Source: Chloracidobacterium sp. N (lineage in GTDB: Bacteria; Acidobacteriota; Blastocatellia; Chloracidobacteriales; Chloracidobacteriaceae). From it: a stretch of 64,000 nt of DNA. Of this stretch, positions 1 to 8,239 are shown piece after piece (within the stretch, counting starts at the first letter, position 1; each line of letters opens with the position of its first letter). The translations under genes and the position numbers were made by a program. The notes under the pieces were generated by a model. It did not search any database, was not told the DNA's origin, and saw only the letters and a list, made by a program, of their open reading frames with translations. The DNA is taken from assembly GCF_018304765.1 (NCBI RefSeq), contig NZ_CP072642.1, positions 169,501-233,500 of the forward strand, in the 5' to 3' direction.

Positions 1-364
1 TCCAGTAGTCCCGACACTCGGCGTCAGCCGGGCGGAAAAACTGAAGATTGTCGGCGACGAAGGGGGGCGCGATGTCGGGTTCACCAATGATCCAGACCTG
101 TTGTGAGGTACTGGCAATCGCCGCATAGCGTTCCTGCTGGTGCAGAAACAGCGACAGTCTCTGAAAGGAAGCGACGAACAGCCCGGAGAGCCGTTTCTCG
201 ACGAAGCGGTCTTCGATGTAGTGTGAAATGCTCAACATCAGGGAAAAGTTGAGCGTGCGGAACGTATCGGTCTCCGTGACGGGTAGCCCGCCACCGTTGC
301 GCTCGGCGCGTGCGTCGAGGTGATGCACAATGTCTTCAAACGTTTTGACGATGGGTGCCGACAT
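1..364 (-). CDS. DICT sensory-domain protein, N-terminal part (truncated by window edge)
   Basis: An open frame reads leftward from an ATG at 362-364 for 121 codons with no stop and leaves the window at base 1. The translation begins MSAPIVKTFEDIVHHLDARA and contains ISHYIEDRF, FVASFQRLSLFLHQQERY and QQVWIIGEPDI. This order (IE helix, FQR.S.F, Y..IA, VW.FGE.D) is the pattern of the DICT domain, a sensory module named from diguanylate cyclases and two-component systems and thought to be linked to light responses in phototrophic bacteria. What follows the domain, such as an HTH, GGDEF or kinase module, lies outside the window, so the output is unknown. A palindrome about 100 bp upstream (461-480) could be its operator. 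Identification rests on motif memory. Confidence 0.6.
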   Translation of the reverse strand, partial: MSAPIVKTFEDIVHHLDARAERNGGGLPVTETDTFRTLNFSLMLSISHYIEDRFVEKRLSGLFVASFQRLSLFLHQQERYAAIASTSQQVWIIGEPDIAPPFVADNLQFFRPADAECRDYW

Positions 365-460
365 GGCGAAACTCCCGTGGCAACCGCGCCCCATCGGCGA
401 CCGGCGGGAATGGGCTGCCGGGGACATGGCTCGTTGGTCGTGATGGTGTCTCCAACGGCT

Positions 461-480
461 AAGTGTATTTTCATACACTT
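461..480. promoter_or_regulatory. 7-6-7 palindrome upstream of the DICT gene
   Basis: AAGTGTA (461-467) and TACACTT (474-480) form a perfect inverted repeat around a 6-bp centre. A half-site, AAGTGTATTTT, recurs near 511-521. Read on the minus strand, the palindrome contains TGTATGAAAAT, which resembles an extended -10 for the leftward DICT gene, so a repressor bound here would occlude that promoter. Apart from this palindrome and the tRNA-Gly promoter I see nothing in the 303-bp gap 365-667. Confidence 0.4.
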
Positions 481-604
481 TGGGAGGGGACACAACCCAT
501 GTTCCGCGAAAAAGTGTATTTTTTTTTAACTTTGTCCCGGGGCGCGCCGTTCCGGGGCAGGACGTGGGGAGGGAGGGCAACGGCAGGTGCCACAAACAAA
601 GGGC

Positions 605-634
605 TTGACAAAGCCGTTTCAGGCTGTCTATCCT
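605..634 (+). promoter_or_regulatory. Promoter of tRNA-Gly
   Basis: A perfect -35 TTGACA (605-610) is followed after 18 bp by TATCCT (629-634), which matches four of six -10 positions. The tRNA begins 34 bp downstream. Confidence 0.55.
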
Positions 635-667
635 GCTGAGCGCTCGACAGTCCCGGTGAGCATGTCT

Positions 668-742
<75 letters not shown>

Positions 743-753
743 GACAATCCAGC

Positions 754-791
754 AAAAAGACGACGGCAGCCTTCTGGCGCGTCGTCTTTTT
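754..791 (+). terminator. Rho-independent terminator after tRNA-Gly
   Basis: A perfect 12-bp stem, AAAAAGACGACG (754-765) with CGTCGTCTTTTT (780-791), has a 14-nt loop, and its 3' arm ends in five T residues followed by GTTT. This ends the tRNA transcript before the rpsA promoter. Because the 5' arm begins with five A residues, it could also work on leftward transcripts. Confidence 0.85.
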
Positions 792-825
792 GTTTATGAT
801 GTTTGTTTATGATGCTTGACGCGGC

Positions 826-855
826 TTGACACAGGCTACGTGAAAGTTGTAGAGT
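826..855 (+). promoter_or_regulatory. Promoter of rpsA
   Basis: TTGACA (826-831), an 18-bp spacer and TAGAGT (850-855, four of six matches) precede the rpsA start codon by about 46 bp. A second TTGAC lies 10 bp upstream (816-820). Confidence 0.45.
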
Positions 856-901
856 CGCAAGCTTCCACCAGCACAATTTCAAAAAAGAGATTTCCGAACT
901 C

Positions 902-2719
902 ATGGCAGACAATGTACAGCCGTCCGGTCCTGAAGGCTTGACGATTAAGCCGTTACGCACACCGGGCATCACTTCACCACCAGCGCCAGAAGAAGCCACC
1001 CCGGATGCCGAGTCTGCGGCGACGCCGGGGATGGAAGCGTCCGAGGACACCGACTTTGCCTCCATGCTCGACGACTACGAGCAAACGTCCACTTCGGTTT
1101 CGCCCGGGGACATCGTGGTTGGGCAGGTCGTCTCGATTACGGAGCGTGGCGTCGTCGTTGATATTGGCTTCAAGTCGGAAGGGCTGGTGCCAAAAGAGGA
1201 GTTTACCGGGCCGGATGGTGAGCTGACCGTGGCGCGGGGCGCTTCGGTCGAGGTCATGGTCAAGCAGATTGAAGGCGGGGATGGTTATGTCGAGCTTTCG
1301 TATGCCGATGCCCGGCGCCATCACCTCTGGGAAGTCATCGAAAAAGCCTTTACGGAAAACCAGACCGTCACCGGAAAAATCACGGAGCGCACCAAGGGTG
1401 GGCTCCAAGTGGACCTGGGTGGGGTGATGGCATTTTTGCCGGGAAGCCAGGCGGACACCCGTCCGCTCCGCAACCTGGATGCCCTCATCGGGCGTGAGAT
1501 GACCTTCCGCATCCTCAAGCTCAACAAGAAGCGCAACAACATTGTCCTGTCGCGCAAGGTCCTGCTCGAAGAAGAGACCACCGCCCGGAAGGCGGAAACC
1601 CTGCGCATGCTCGATGAAAACGTCATTGTCTCCGGGCAGGTCAAAAACCTCACGGATTATGGCGCTTTCATTGACCTTGGGGGGATTGACGGGCTGCTGC
1701 ACGTGACGGACATGTCGTGGGGACGGCTGCCGAAGCCGTCCGATATGTTCAACATCGGCGACACCGTTCAGGTCAAGGTGCTCAAGTTCGACCGCGAGCG
1801 GGAGCGGGTCAGTCTGGGCTACAAACAACTGCTTCCCGATCCGTGGGATACGGTGACGGAGCGGTTTCGCAAGAATGACATCGTCAAAGGGCGGGTGGTC
1901 TCGGTCACGGACTATGGCGCGTTCGTCGAACTCGAAGACGGCATCGAAGGGCTGGTTCACGTTTCCGAAATGACGTGGTCCAAGCGGATCAAGCATCCCT
2001 CCAAGCTGGTCTCGGTCGGCGACGAGGTCGAAGCCATGATTTTGGAAGTCGATCCGGCCAATCGCCGCATCAGTCTGGGGATGAAGCAAATCCAGCCCAA
2101 TCCCTGGGATTCGGTGGCGCAGCGGTATTCGGTGGGCTCACGGGTCAGTGGCAAGGTGCGCAACCTGACCGACTTCGGGGCTTTCGTGGAAATCGAGGAT
2201 GGCATTGACGGCCTCATTCACGTCTCCGATCTGTCCTGGACGAAGCGCGTCAAGCATCCTTCCGACGTTTTGAAGAAGGGGCAGTCCATCGAGGCCATCA
2301 TCACCAACATTGACACGGCAAACCGACGGCTGAGCCTGTCCATCAAGGACCTTGAACCCAACGCCTGGGAGCGCTTCTTCCAGAGTCACCGGGTGGGCGA
2401 TGTCGTGACGGGCAAGGTGGTGCGTCTGGCGGGTTTTGGGGTCTTCGTCGAACTCGAAGAAGGCATCGAGGGACTGTGCCACATTTCTGAACTTTCCGAT
2501 CAGCGTGTGGACCGGGCTGAGTCGGTCGTTTCTGTCGGGCAGGTTCTGCCCTTCAAAATCCTCAAGCTGGACGAGTCCAACCGCAAGATTGGCCTGTCGG
2601 CGCGTGCGGTAGGCAAGGAAAATGACCCCGAGGATGTCAGCAACTACCTCAACAACGAAAGCATGACCAGCCTGGGTGAAGTGGCCCGTTTCCTGCGTGG
2701 TGACAAGGAATCACGTTAG
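902..2719 (+). CDS. rpsA: 30S ribosomal protein S1
   Basis: S1 binds single-stranded mRNA on the 30S subunit and helps initiation on structured or weak Shine-Dalgarno messages. The 605-aa product has an acidic, Pro-rich leader of about 65 residues followed by six S1 (OB-fold) repeats. The first starts near residue 68 (GDIVVGQVVSITERG), and repeats 3-6 carry the regular signature V.DYGAF(I/V)(D/E)L..GI.GL.HV.(D/E)(M/L)SW. The length is near that of proteobacterial S1 (about 557 aa) plus the N-terminal extension. The ATG at 902 is the first in frame after a weak purine-rich stretch. The gene stands alone, with its own promoter and the tRNA-Gly terminator upstream. Confidence 0.95.
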   Translation: MADNVQPSGPEGLTIKPLRTPGITSPPAPEEATPDAESAATPGMEASEDTDFASMLDDYEQTSTSVSPGDIVVGQVVSITERGVVVDIGFKSEGLVPKEEFTGPDGELTVARGASVEVMVKQIEGGDGYVELSYADARRHHLWEVIEKAFTENQTVTGKITERTKGGLQVDLGGVMAFLPGSQADTRPLRNLDALIGREMTFRILKLNKKRNNIVLSRKVLLEEETTARKAETLRMLDENVIVSGQVKNLTDYGAFIDLGGIDGLLHVTDMSWGRLPKPSDMFNIGDTVQVKVLKFDRERERVSLGYKQLLPDPWDTVTERFRKNDIVKGRVVSVTDYGAFVELEDGIEGLVHVSEMTWSKRIKHPSKLVSVGDEVEAMILEVDPANRRISLGMKQIQPNPWDSVAQRYSVGSRVSGKVRNLTDFGAFVEIEDGIDGLIHVSDLSWTKRVKHPSDVLKKGQSIEAIITNIDTANRRLSLSIKDLEPNAWERFFQSHRVGDVVTGKVVRLAGFGVFVELEEGIEGLCHISELSDQRVDRAESVVSVGQVLPFKILKLDESNRKIGLSARAVGKENDPEDVSNYLNNESMTSLGEVARFLRGDKESR

Positions 2720-2884
2720 TCAGGGCTGTGAGTCAGGCCCGTGAGTCAGGTACGTACTGCGAGCCAGCAGTCCGCATTTCTTTGGGTCGGGTGAAGTTCT
2801 GGGGTCGGTTGGTACTGCCTGTTGAATGACGTCATTTGAAGGCGTCACCTTACCGCCACCCATCATCTGCTCTGGTGTATCGGC

Positions 2885-4126
2885 ATGGGAAAGCACCGGG
2901 TTCTGATCTTGGGAGGCGGGTTTGGCGGACTCTACACCGCGCGGGCGCTGAGCGCCCTAGGCGTAACCCAAACGGCAGAGGTTACCCTCGTCAGCCGTAC
3001 TCCGACCTTTCTTTTCCTTCCACTGTTGTATGAAATCCTGACCGATGAGGTGGCTGACTGGCATATTGCGCCACCTTTTGAGGAAGTGTTGCCACGGAAC
3101 TGCCGGTTTGTCTGTGGGGAAGTACTCGGCGGCGAATTTCAGCCACGTCGGTATGGCGTCCGCGTCCGCTGTGCCGACGGAGAGCAGACCCTTGAGGCAG
3201 ACACCCTTGTACTGGCACTGGGCAGCGTAGCCGACGACTTTGGCCTGCCGGGCGTCAAGGCGCACACCCGTCCCTTTCGCTCCCTGGCGGATGCCCATGC
3301 TCTGAAAAGGTCACTGGTGGAGGCCGTGCAGCACGCGGCTGCTGCGCCACGGGAAACCGTCTCACTGGTCGTCATCGGGGCTGGCCCGAGTGGGGTTGAA
3401 CTGGCGGCCGTGGCGGCTGACAGGCTTCAGTCCGAACTCCGTCAGGCCGGGCTGCCGCCAACCCGGGCGCATCTGCATCTTGTGGATCGCCTGCCTGACA
3501 TCCTGCCCCAGTATGCCTCTGCTCTGCGGCATCTGGCGCACCGTGAGCTGGCGCGCCGCCACATCAAGCTGCACTTGGGCGTTGGGGTCGCCTCCTGCTC
3601 GTCCGCTGGCGTGGAGCTGGAAGACGGCACACACATTGCCGCCAAGACCATCGTGTGGACGGCCGGCAGCCGTCCGGCGCCGGTACTGGCGGAGTTTCCT
3701 TTTGTCCGTGACCGACGCGGGCGGATTCCGGTCAGCCGGACGCTTGAAGTTCCCGGTTTTCCAAGCGTGTATGCTTTGGGTGACATTGCCGCCAGCGTCG
3801 CCGCGCCGGCAACGGCCCAGGTCGCGGTACGGCAGGCGCTGGTCGTGGCCCACAACATTGCCGCGGCGCAGCAGGGGGCGGCTTTGCGGGAGTACCACTA
3901 CGAACCGCTTGGTGAAATGATGACCCTGGGGCGTGGCTGTGCGGGGGCCAACATCCTTGGTGTGGCGTTCAATGGTGTGGCGGGGTATCTCACGCGCCGT
4001 TTGGTGTACCTGCTGGCGATGCCGGAGCCGTGGCATGCCGCGCGGGTTGGACTGAGCTGGCTGGGGCAGTCGCTGGAAGAAACCTGGCAGGCATGGTCAG
4101 CGCCGGCGCCCACATCGGCTTCCTGA
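2885..4126 (+). CDS. ndh: Type II NADH dehydrogenase (NDH-2), FAD-dependent
   Basis: This is a non-proton-pumping NADH:quinone oxidoreductase, a peripheral membrane flavoprotein. The 413-aa sequence opens with the FAD-binding fold (VLILGGGFGGLYTAR, residues 6-20). A second Rossmann motif for NADH follows near residue 161 (VVIGAGPSGVELAAVAA). The conserved ALGD near residue 299 contacts FAD, and AQVAVRQA lies in the quinone-site helix. The C-terminal segment after about residue 350 is hydrophobic and amphipathic (LTRRLVYLLAMP), as in membrane-attached NDH-2. The ATG at 2885 puts the glycine motif at its normal distance from the N-terminus. Related disulfide or sulfide:quinone reductases are less likely because no redox-active Cys pair is visible. 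Confidence 0.85.
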   Translation: MGKHRVLILGGGFGGLYTARALSALGVTQTAEVTLVSRTPTFLFLPLLYEILTDEVADWHIAPPFEEVLPRNCRFVCGEVLGGEFQPRRYGVRVRCADGEQTLEADTLVLALGSVADDFGLPGVKAHTRPFRSLADAHALKRSLVEAVQHAAAAPRETVSLVVIGAGPSGVELAAVAADRLQSELRQAGLPPTRAHLHLVDRLPDILPQYASALRHLAHRELARRHIKLHLGVGVASCSSAGVELEDGTHIAAKTIVWTAGSRPAPVLAEFPFVRDRRGRIPVSRTLEVPGFPSVYALGDIAASVAAPATAQVAVRQALVVAHNIAAAQQGAALREYHYEPLGEMMTLGRGCAGANILGVAFNGVAGYLTRRLVYLLAMPEPWHAARVGLSWLGQSLEETWQAWSAPAPTSAS

Positions 4127-4144
4127 GCAGGGGCAGTGCCCGGC

Positions 4145-4174
4145 TTGACAAAAACGGCTGGTGCCACCTATACA
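4145..4174 (+). promoter_or_regulatory. Promoter of tRNA-Lys
   Basis: TTGACA (4145-4150), an 18-bp spacer and TATACA (4169-4174, five of six) lie 26 bp upstream of the tRNA. This is the best sigma-70 match seen in the window. Confidence 0.65.
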
Positions 4175-4199
4175 ATTCGGCATACGGTTTGGCACACGT

Positions 4200-4275
<76 letters not shown>

Positions 4276-4439
4276 CGCTGCCCTGTTCCCGACCTCACTG
4301 GGAGCGCGGGTTTCCCGACTGCTTCCATGGAAGCCTGATCTTCCCTCTCACTTCCTCTGTCAGGTAGGGTAACTCAGGAAAAGCCGGTCATCCGATAGAT
4401 GCCTTGCGTGGCGACGCACCTGCGCCCCCATAGTCAGAA

Positions 4440-4570
4440 GCGGGCGGGACGCCCGCACTCCCAGGATGCTATAAGCGGGTTGTACGCCCGCGCTCCCAAG
4501 AATGCTATACGTGGGCGGGACGCCCACGATCCCAAACCGTCATAGCGGGTGAGACGCCCGCACTTCTCCA
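4440..4570. repeat. Tandem hairpin array, four units of about 35 bp
   Basis: Four consecutive units follow the plan [GCGGG(C/T)GGGACGCCCGC][ACTCCCA][GGATGCTATA]. Each starts with a short hairpin, for example GCGGGCGGGACGCCCGC at 4440-4456. Changes in one arm are matched in the other: GTGGGC...GCCCAC in unit 3 keeps pairing. The array fills most of the gap 4276-4572 and runs into the start of the next gene. The same core (GGGCGGGACGCCCGCGCTCCCA) recurs near 56305-56329. Confidence 0.85.
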
Positions 4571-4572
4571 TT

Positions 4573-5445
4573 ATGCGCCTTGGATTGTTCCGTCATCCGT
4601 CCCGCCCCTTGCCCTTCACCGGTCTTGTGCTGGACAGCCTGGCCGTGGATGTCAGCCACGCCCTGACCACACCCGGCGATGTCTTCAACCTTGATACCAA
4701 CGCCCGAATTGCTCTTGTCACCCACGCCCAGGCCGAAGCCGAACGGCAAAGCCAGTCCGTCCTTCCCCTGACCGAAGTGACCTACCTGCCGCCTGTACCG
4801 CGTCCGGGCAAAATCATTGCCGTCGGACTGAACTACCGCGACCACGCCGCCGAACAGGGCAAAACACCGCCCACGGAACCCGTCATCTTTGCCAAGTACG
4901 CCAGCGCCATAACCGCCCACAACGCACCCATCGTCCTGCCGCCCAACAGCCGCGAAGTGGACTACGAAGCCGAGCTGGCTGTCGTCATCGGAAAAACCGC
5001 CCGCTGCGTGCCGCGCGAAGCCGCGTACGACTACGTTGGCGGCTACACCATTCTCAACGATGTCAGCGCCCGCGACATGCAACGCCAGGACAAGCAGTTT
5101 ACCCGCGCCAAATCCTGCGACACCTTCGCGCCCATAGGGCCCTGGCTCGTGACGCCGGACGACATCCCCAACCCGCACGCCCTCGACATCCGCCTGACGC
5201 GCAACGGAGAGGTCATGCAGGCTTCCAACACCCGGGAAATGATTTTCGACATTCCCTATCTCATCTGGTTTCTGTCACAGTCCATGACGCTTGAACCCGG
5301 CGATGTCATCTCAACCGGGACACCCGGCGGCGTCGGCGTGTTCCGGCAACCGCCGGTCTTTCTCCAGCCCGGCGACGAAGTAGCCATCACAATCGAACAT
5401 ATCGGCACCCTTCGCAACCATGTCGTCGCCAGCGTCGCCGCCTGA
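4573..5445 (+). CDS. Fumarylacetoacetate hydrolase (FAH) family protein
   Basis: FAH-fold enzymes use a divalent metal to cleave C-C bonds or decarboxylate/tautomerise 2-oxo acids such as oxaloacetate, acylpyruvates and homoprotocatechuate products. The metal ligands are visible in DYEAELAVVIGK (ExE) and NDVSARDMQ (D). The C-terminal STGTPGGVG loop is typical of the acylpyruvase/isomerase branch. I start at ATG 4573 (MRLGLFRHP, 290 aa). A GTG at 4549 would add eight residues encoded inside the hairpin repeat unit and is unlikely to be native. The 3' end overlaps selA by 26 bp, suggesting one transcript. The exact substrate cannot be read from sequence. Confidence 0.8.
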   Translation: MRLGLFRHPSRPLPFTGLVLDSLAVDVSHALTTPGDVFNLDTNARIALVTHAQAEAERQSQSVLPLTEVTYLPPVPRPGKIIAVGLNYRDHAAEQGKTPPTEPVIFAKYASAITAHNAPIVLPPNSREVDYEAELAVVIGKTARCVPREAAYDYVGGYTILNDVSARDMQRQDKQFTRAKSCDTFAPIGPWLVTPDDIPNPHALDIRLTRNGEVMQASNTREMIFDIPYLIWFLSQSMTLEPGDVISTGTPGGVGVFRQPPVFLQPGDEVAITIEHIGTLRNHVVASVAA

Positions 5446-6853
5446 CGTACGCCAGCGGTTGCGCGCCCTGCCGTCGGTCGAACGACTGGCCCAGGCCCTT
5501 GCCCGGTCGCTTGCCGCCGATGCCGCACCAGCCCGCCACACGCCCGCCGAGCAGCGCGCTGCCGCCCGCGAAGCCATTGCCCGCCTGCGCGCCGAACTCC
5601 GCCAGCAGCCCGCAACCGAGGCCACACCGGCAGACCTGCTGGCGCGTGGGCTGGACCTCGCCCGGCAGCGGCTGGCCGCCCAGCCGGGCCTGATCCCGGT
5701 CATCAATGCCACCGGCGTCATCCTGCACACCAACCTCGGTCGCGCGCCCCTGGCAAAAGCCGCCCTGGACGCCCTGCTGGCTGTCGGACAGGGCTACAGC
5801 AACCTGGAATATGACCTGTCCGCCGGCGAACGCAGCCGCCGTGACCGCCACAGCGAAGCCCACTGGCAGGCGCTGCTTGGCTGCGAAGCCGCGCTCGTCG
5901 TCAATAACTGCGCCGCCGCCGTGTGGCTGGTTCTCGATACACTGGCACGCGGTCAGACGGCCCTGATTTCACGCGGCGAACTCGTGGAAATCGGCGGCGG
6001 GTTCCGCATTCCCGACATCATGGCCAAAAGCGGCGTCCGGCTGTGCGAAGTCGGCACAACCAACCGTACCCGCCTGTCCGACTACGAAGCCGCACTGACA
6101 AATGCGCCGGATGTACGCCTCATCGTCCGGGTTCATCCCTCGAACTTCCGCCTGCTGGGTTTTACGGAACGTCCATCGCTGGCAGCGTTGGCCGCACTGG
6201 CACGCCAGCACAACCTGCTGCTGTTTGAAGACGTGGGCAGCGGACTGCTGGCCGACCTCGCCGGCTGTGGGCTTGACGATGAACCCTCTCCGGTGCGCTC
6301 GCTGGCCGAAGGCGCGGATGTTGTCACCTTCAGCGCCGACAAACTGCTGGGCGGCCCCCAGGCGGGTATCATCGCCGGACGGCAGGCGCTCATCGCGCGC
6401 CTCCGGCAAAATCCGCTGCTGCGTGTGCTGCGCGCTGACAAGCTGACCTACGCGGCGCTGGAAGCCACCCTGCGGCTGTACCGCACCGGTCAAACGGATG
6501 CCATTCCGGTGCTGGCCATGATCCGCCAGTCGCCAGCCGACCTTGACCGCCGCGCCCGGCGGCTCGCCCGTTCCATTCGTCGTCAGATACCGCCCGGAAG
6601 CGCCACGGTGACGCTGGAAGCCGGCCAGTCCGTTATCGGCGGTGGCTGCGCGCCCCACGTCCAGCTTCCCACGACGCTCATCTGCCTCTCTCCCAGACAC
6701 CTTGCAGCCGAAGAACTGGCTGCCCACCTGCGCTGTGGTACACCGCCTATCGTGGCGCGCATCGTGCGAAACAACATCGTGTGCGACCCGCGTACCGTGC
6801 TGCCCGCCCAGGAACGTGATCTGGTGGCAGGCATTGTCAGAAGTCTGGCCTGA
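5420..6853 (+). CDS. selA: L-seryl-tRNA(Sec) selenium transferase
   Basis: SelA is a PLP enzyme converting Ser-tRNA(Sec) to Sec-tRNA(Sec) with selenophosphate. The 477-aa product has the N-terminal tRNA-binding domain (LRALPSVERLAQ, residues 16-27), the INATGVILHTNLGRAPL motif near residue 95, and the PLP lysine in FSADKLLGGPQAG (Lys308, matching E. coli Lys295). The ATG at 5420 is needed to keep the N-terminal domain and lies inside the preceding hydrolase gene (26-bp overlap). selB, selC and selD are not in this window. The gene implies the organism makes selenoproteins; I found no in-frame TGA interruption of a recognisable gene here. Confidence 0.95.
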   Translation: MSSPASPPDVRQRLRALPSVERLAQALARSLAADAAPARHTPAEQRAAAREAIARLRAELRQQPATEATPADLLARGLDLARQRLAAQPGLIPVINATGVILHTNLGRAPLAKAALDALLAVGQGYSNLEYDLSAGERSRRDRHSEAHWQALLGCEAALVVNNCAAAVWLVLDTLARGQTALISRGELVEIGGGFRIPDIMAKSGVRLCEVGTTNRTRLSDYEAALTNAPDVRLIVRVHPSNFRLLGFTERPSLAALAALARQHNLLLFEDVGSGLLADLAGCGLDDEPSPVRSLAEGADVVTFSADKLLGGPQAGIIAGRQALIARLRQNPLLRVLRADKLTYAALEATLRLYRTGQTDAIPVLAMIRQSPADLDRRARRLARSIRRQIPPGSATVTLEAGQSVIGGGCAPHVQLPTTLICLSPRHLAAEELAAHLRCGTPPIVARIVRNNIVCDPRTVLPAQERDLVAGIVRSLA

Positions 6854-6951
6854 CGGGCCTTCCGCCCAAAGTCGCTGGCGACGGCCACAGCGCCTTTCGG
6901 TTATGCTTGCCGGACATCGCATGATTTCCGGTCAGATAACCCTTTCCGTCT

Positions 6952-8223
6952 ATGCGCCAGCTTTTGCCTGAACGGTTTCGGCCACTCCTTTCGGCGACGG
7001 TGATTGTTTCGGCTTTGGGCTACTTCGTGGACATCTATGACCTGCTGCTGTTTGGCATCGTGCGCGTTCCCAGTTTGCAGGCGCTTGGTCTGGAAGGCCA
7101 GCGCCTGCTCGATGACGGCATCCTGCTGCTCGATGTGCAGATGATCGGGCTGCTGCTCGGCGGCATCATGTGGGGCGTCCTTGGCGACAGGCGCGGACGG
7201 CGTTCCGTCCTGTTCGGTTCGATTCTGCTCTATTCCGTCGCCAACTTTGCCAATGCCTTCATCATCGAGTTGGCGGCGCTGCTGCCCGGCGGCGTCACGG
7301 CATTCCAACTCTATGTTGTGCTGCGTTTTCTGGCCGGCGTCGGGCTGGCCGGAGAACTGGGGGCAGCCGTGACGCTCGTCAGTGAAAGTCTGCCCAAAGA
7401 CCTGCGCGGCTACGGAACAGCCATCGTCGCCGGCGTCGGCGTGTCAGGGGCCGTGGTGGCCGCTACCGTGGGCAAGTATTTCTCCTGGCAGGTGGCCTAC
7501 ATGACGGGCGGCATCCTGGGCTTTCTCCTGCTGGCGACCCGCGCCACCCTGCTCGAATCGCGGATGTTTCAGGCGCTTGAAACCCAGGAAGTGTCGCGCG
7601 GCGATTTCTTCGCCCTGTTTACAAACGGCGACCGCTTCCGCCGGTTCTTCTGCTCGATTCTCATCGGCGTGCCACTGTGGTTTGCCATCGGGATTCTCAT
7701 CACGCTGTCGCCGGAGTTGTCCCGTGAGTTGGGCATTCCGGGCATCACCGCCGGCGAATCCATCAAGTATGCCTACGCCGGCCTCGTGGTGGGCGATCTG
7801 GCCAGCGGCCTGCTCAGCCAGTATTTCCGCAGCCGGCGGCGGGTCGTCTTTGCCTTTCAGACGCTGACCCTGCTGCTGACCTTCGTCTATGTCGGCTCAC
7901 GGGGCGCGTCGCCGACCTACTTCTACGGGCTGTGCTTCTGCATCGGCATTGCGGCCGGCTACTGGGCGGTGTTCATCACGATTGCCGCCGAACAGTTCGG
8001 CACAAACCTGCGCGCCACTGTGGCCACCAGTGCGCCGAATTTTGTCCGGGCCTCGGTCGTCCCCCTGACGCTGGCGCTCCAGTGGCTGACACACCACACG
8101 GCGCTTGGGCTACTCTACAGCGCCCTGGCCGTCGGGATTGGCTGCACGCTGCTGGCCTATCTCGCGCTGGCGCTGCTGGAAGAGTCCCACGGCAAGGCGC
8201 TGGATTTCGTCGAGGCGACATAA
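6952..8223 (+). CDS. MFS transporter, about 12 transmembrane segments
   Basis: This 423-aa polytopic membrane protein has the major facilitator motif A between helices 2 and 3 (WGVLGDRRGRRSVLF, near residues 75-89). Related residues occur in the second half (LASGLLSQYFRSRRRVV). Hydrophobic segments occur throughout, in two halves. The acidic residue in helix 1 (GYFVDIYDLLLFG) resembles the metabolite:H+ symporter branch that includes carboxylate and shikimate carriers, but the substrate is not deducible. It ends 16 bp before trpS on the same strand, so the two may be co-transcribed. Confidence 0.8.
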   Translation: MRQLLPERFRPLLSATVIVSALGYFVDIYDLLLFGIVRVPSLQALGLEGQRLLDDGILLLDVQMIGLLLGGIMWGVLGDRRGRRSVLFGSILLYSVANFANAFIIELAALLPGGVTAFQLYVVLRFLAGVGLAGELGAAVTLVSESLPKDLRGYGTAIVAGVGVSGAVVAATVGKYFSWQVAYMTGGILGFLLLATRATLLESRMFQALETQEVSRGDFFALFTNGDRFRRFFCSILIGVPLWFAIGILITLSPELSRELGIPGITAGESIKYAYAGLVVGDLASGLLSQYFRSRRRVVFAFQTLTLLLTFVYVGSRGASPTYFYGLCFCIGIAAGYWAVFITIAAEQFGTNLRATVATSAPNFVRASVVPLTLALQWLTHHTALGLLYSALAVGIGCTLLAYLALALLEESHGKALDFVEAT

Positions 8224-8239
8224 CCGAGGCAACATCACG

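Noticed and set aside
974-2089. Long open frame antisense to rpsA
   Set aside because: Codon-position GC bias of rpsA produces it; the translation shows no domain, and the S1 gene on the other strand is certain.
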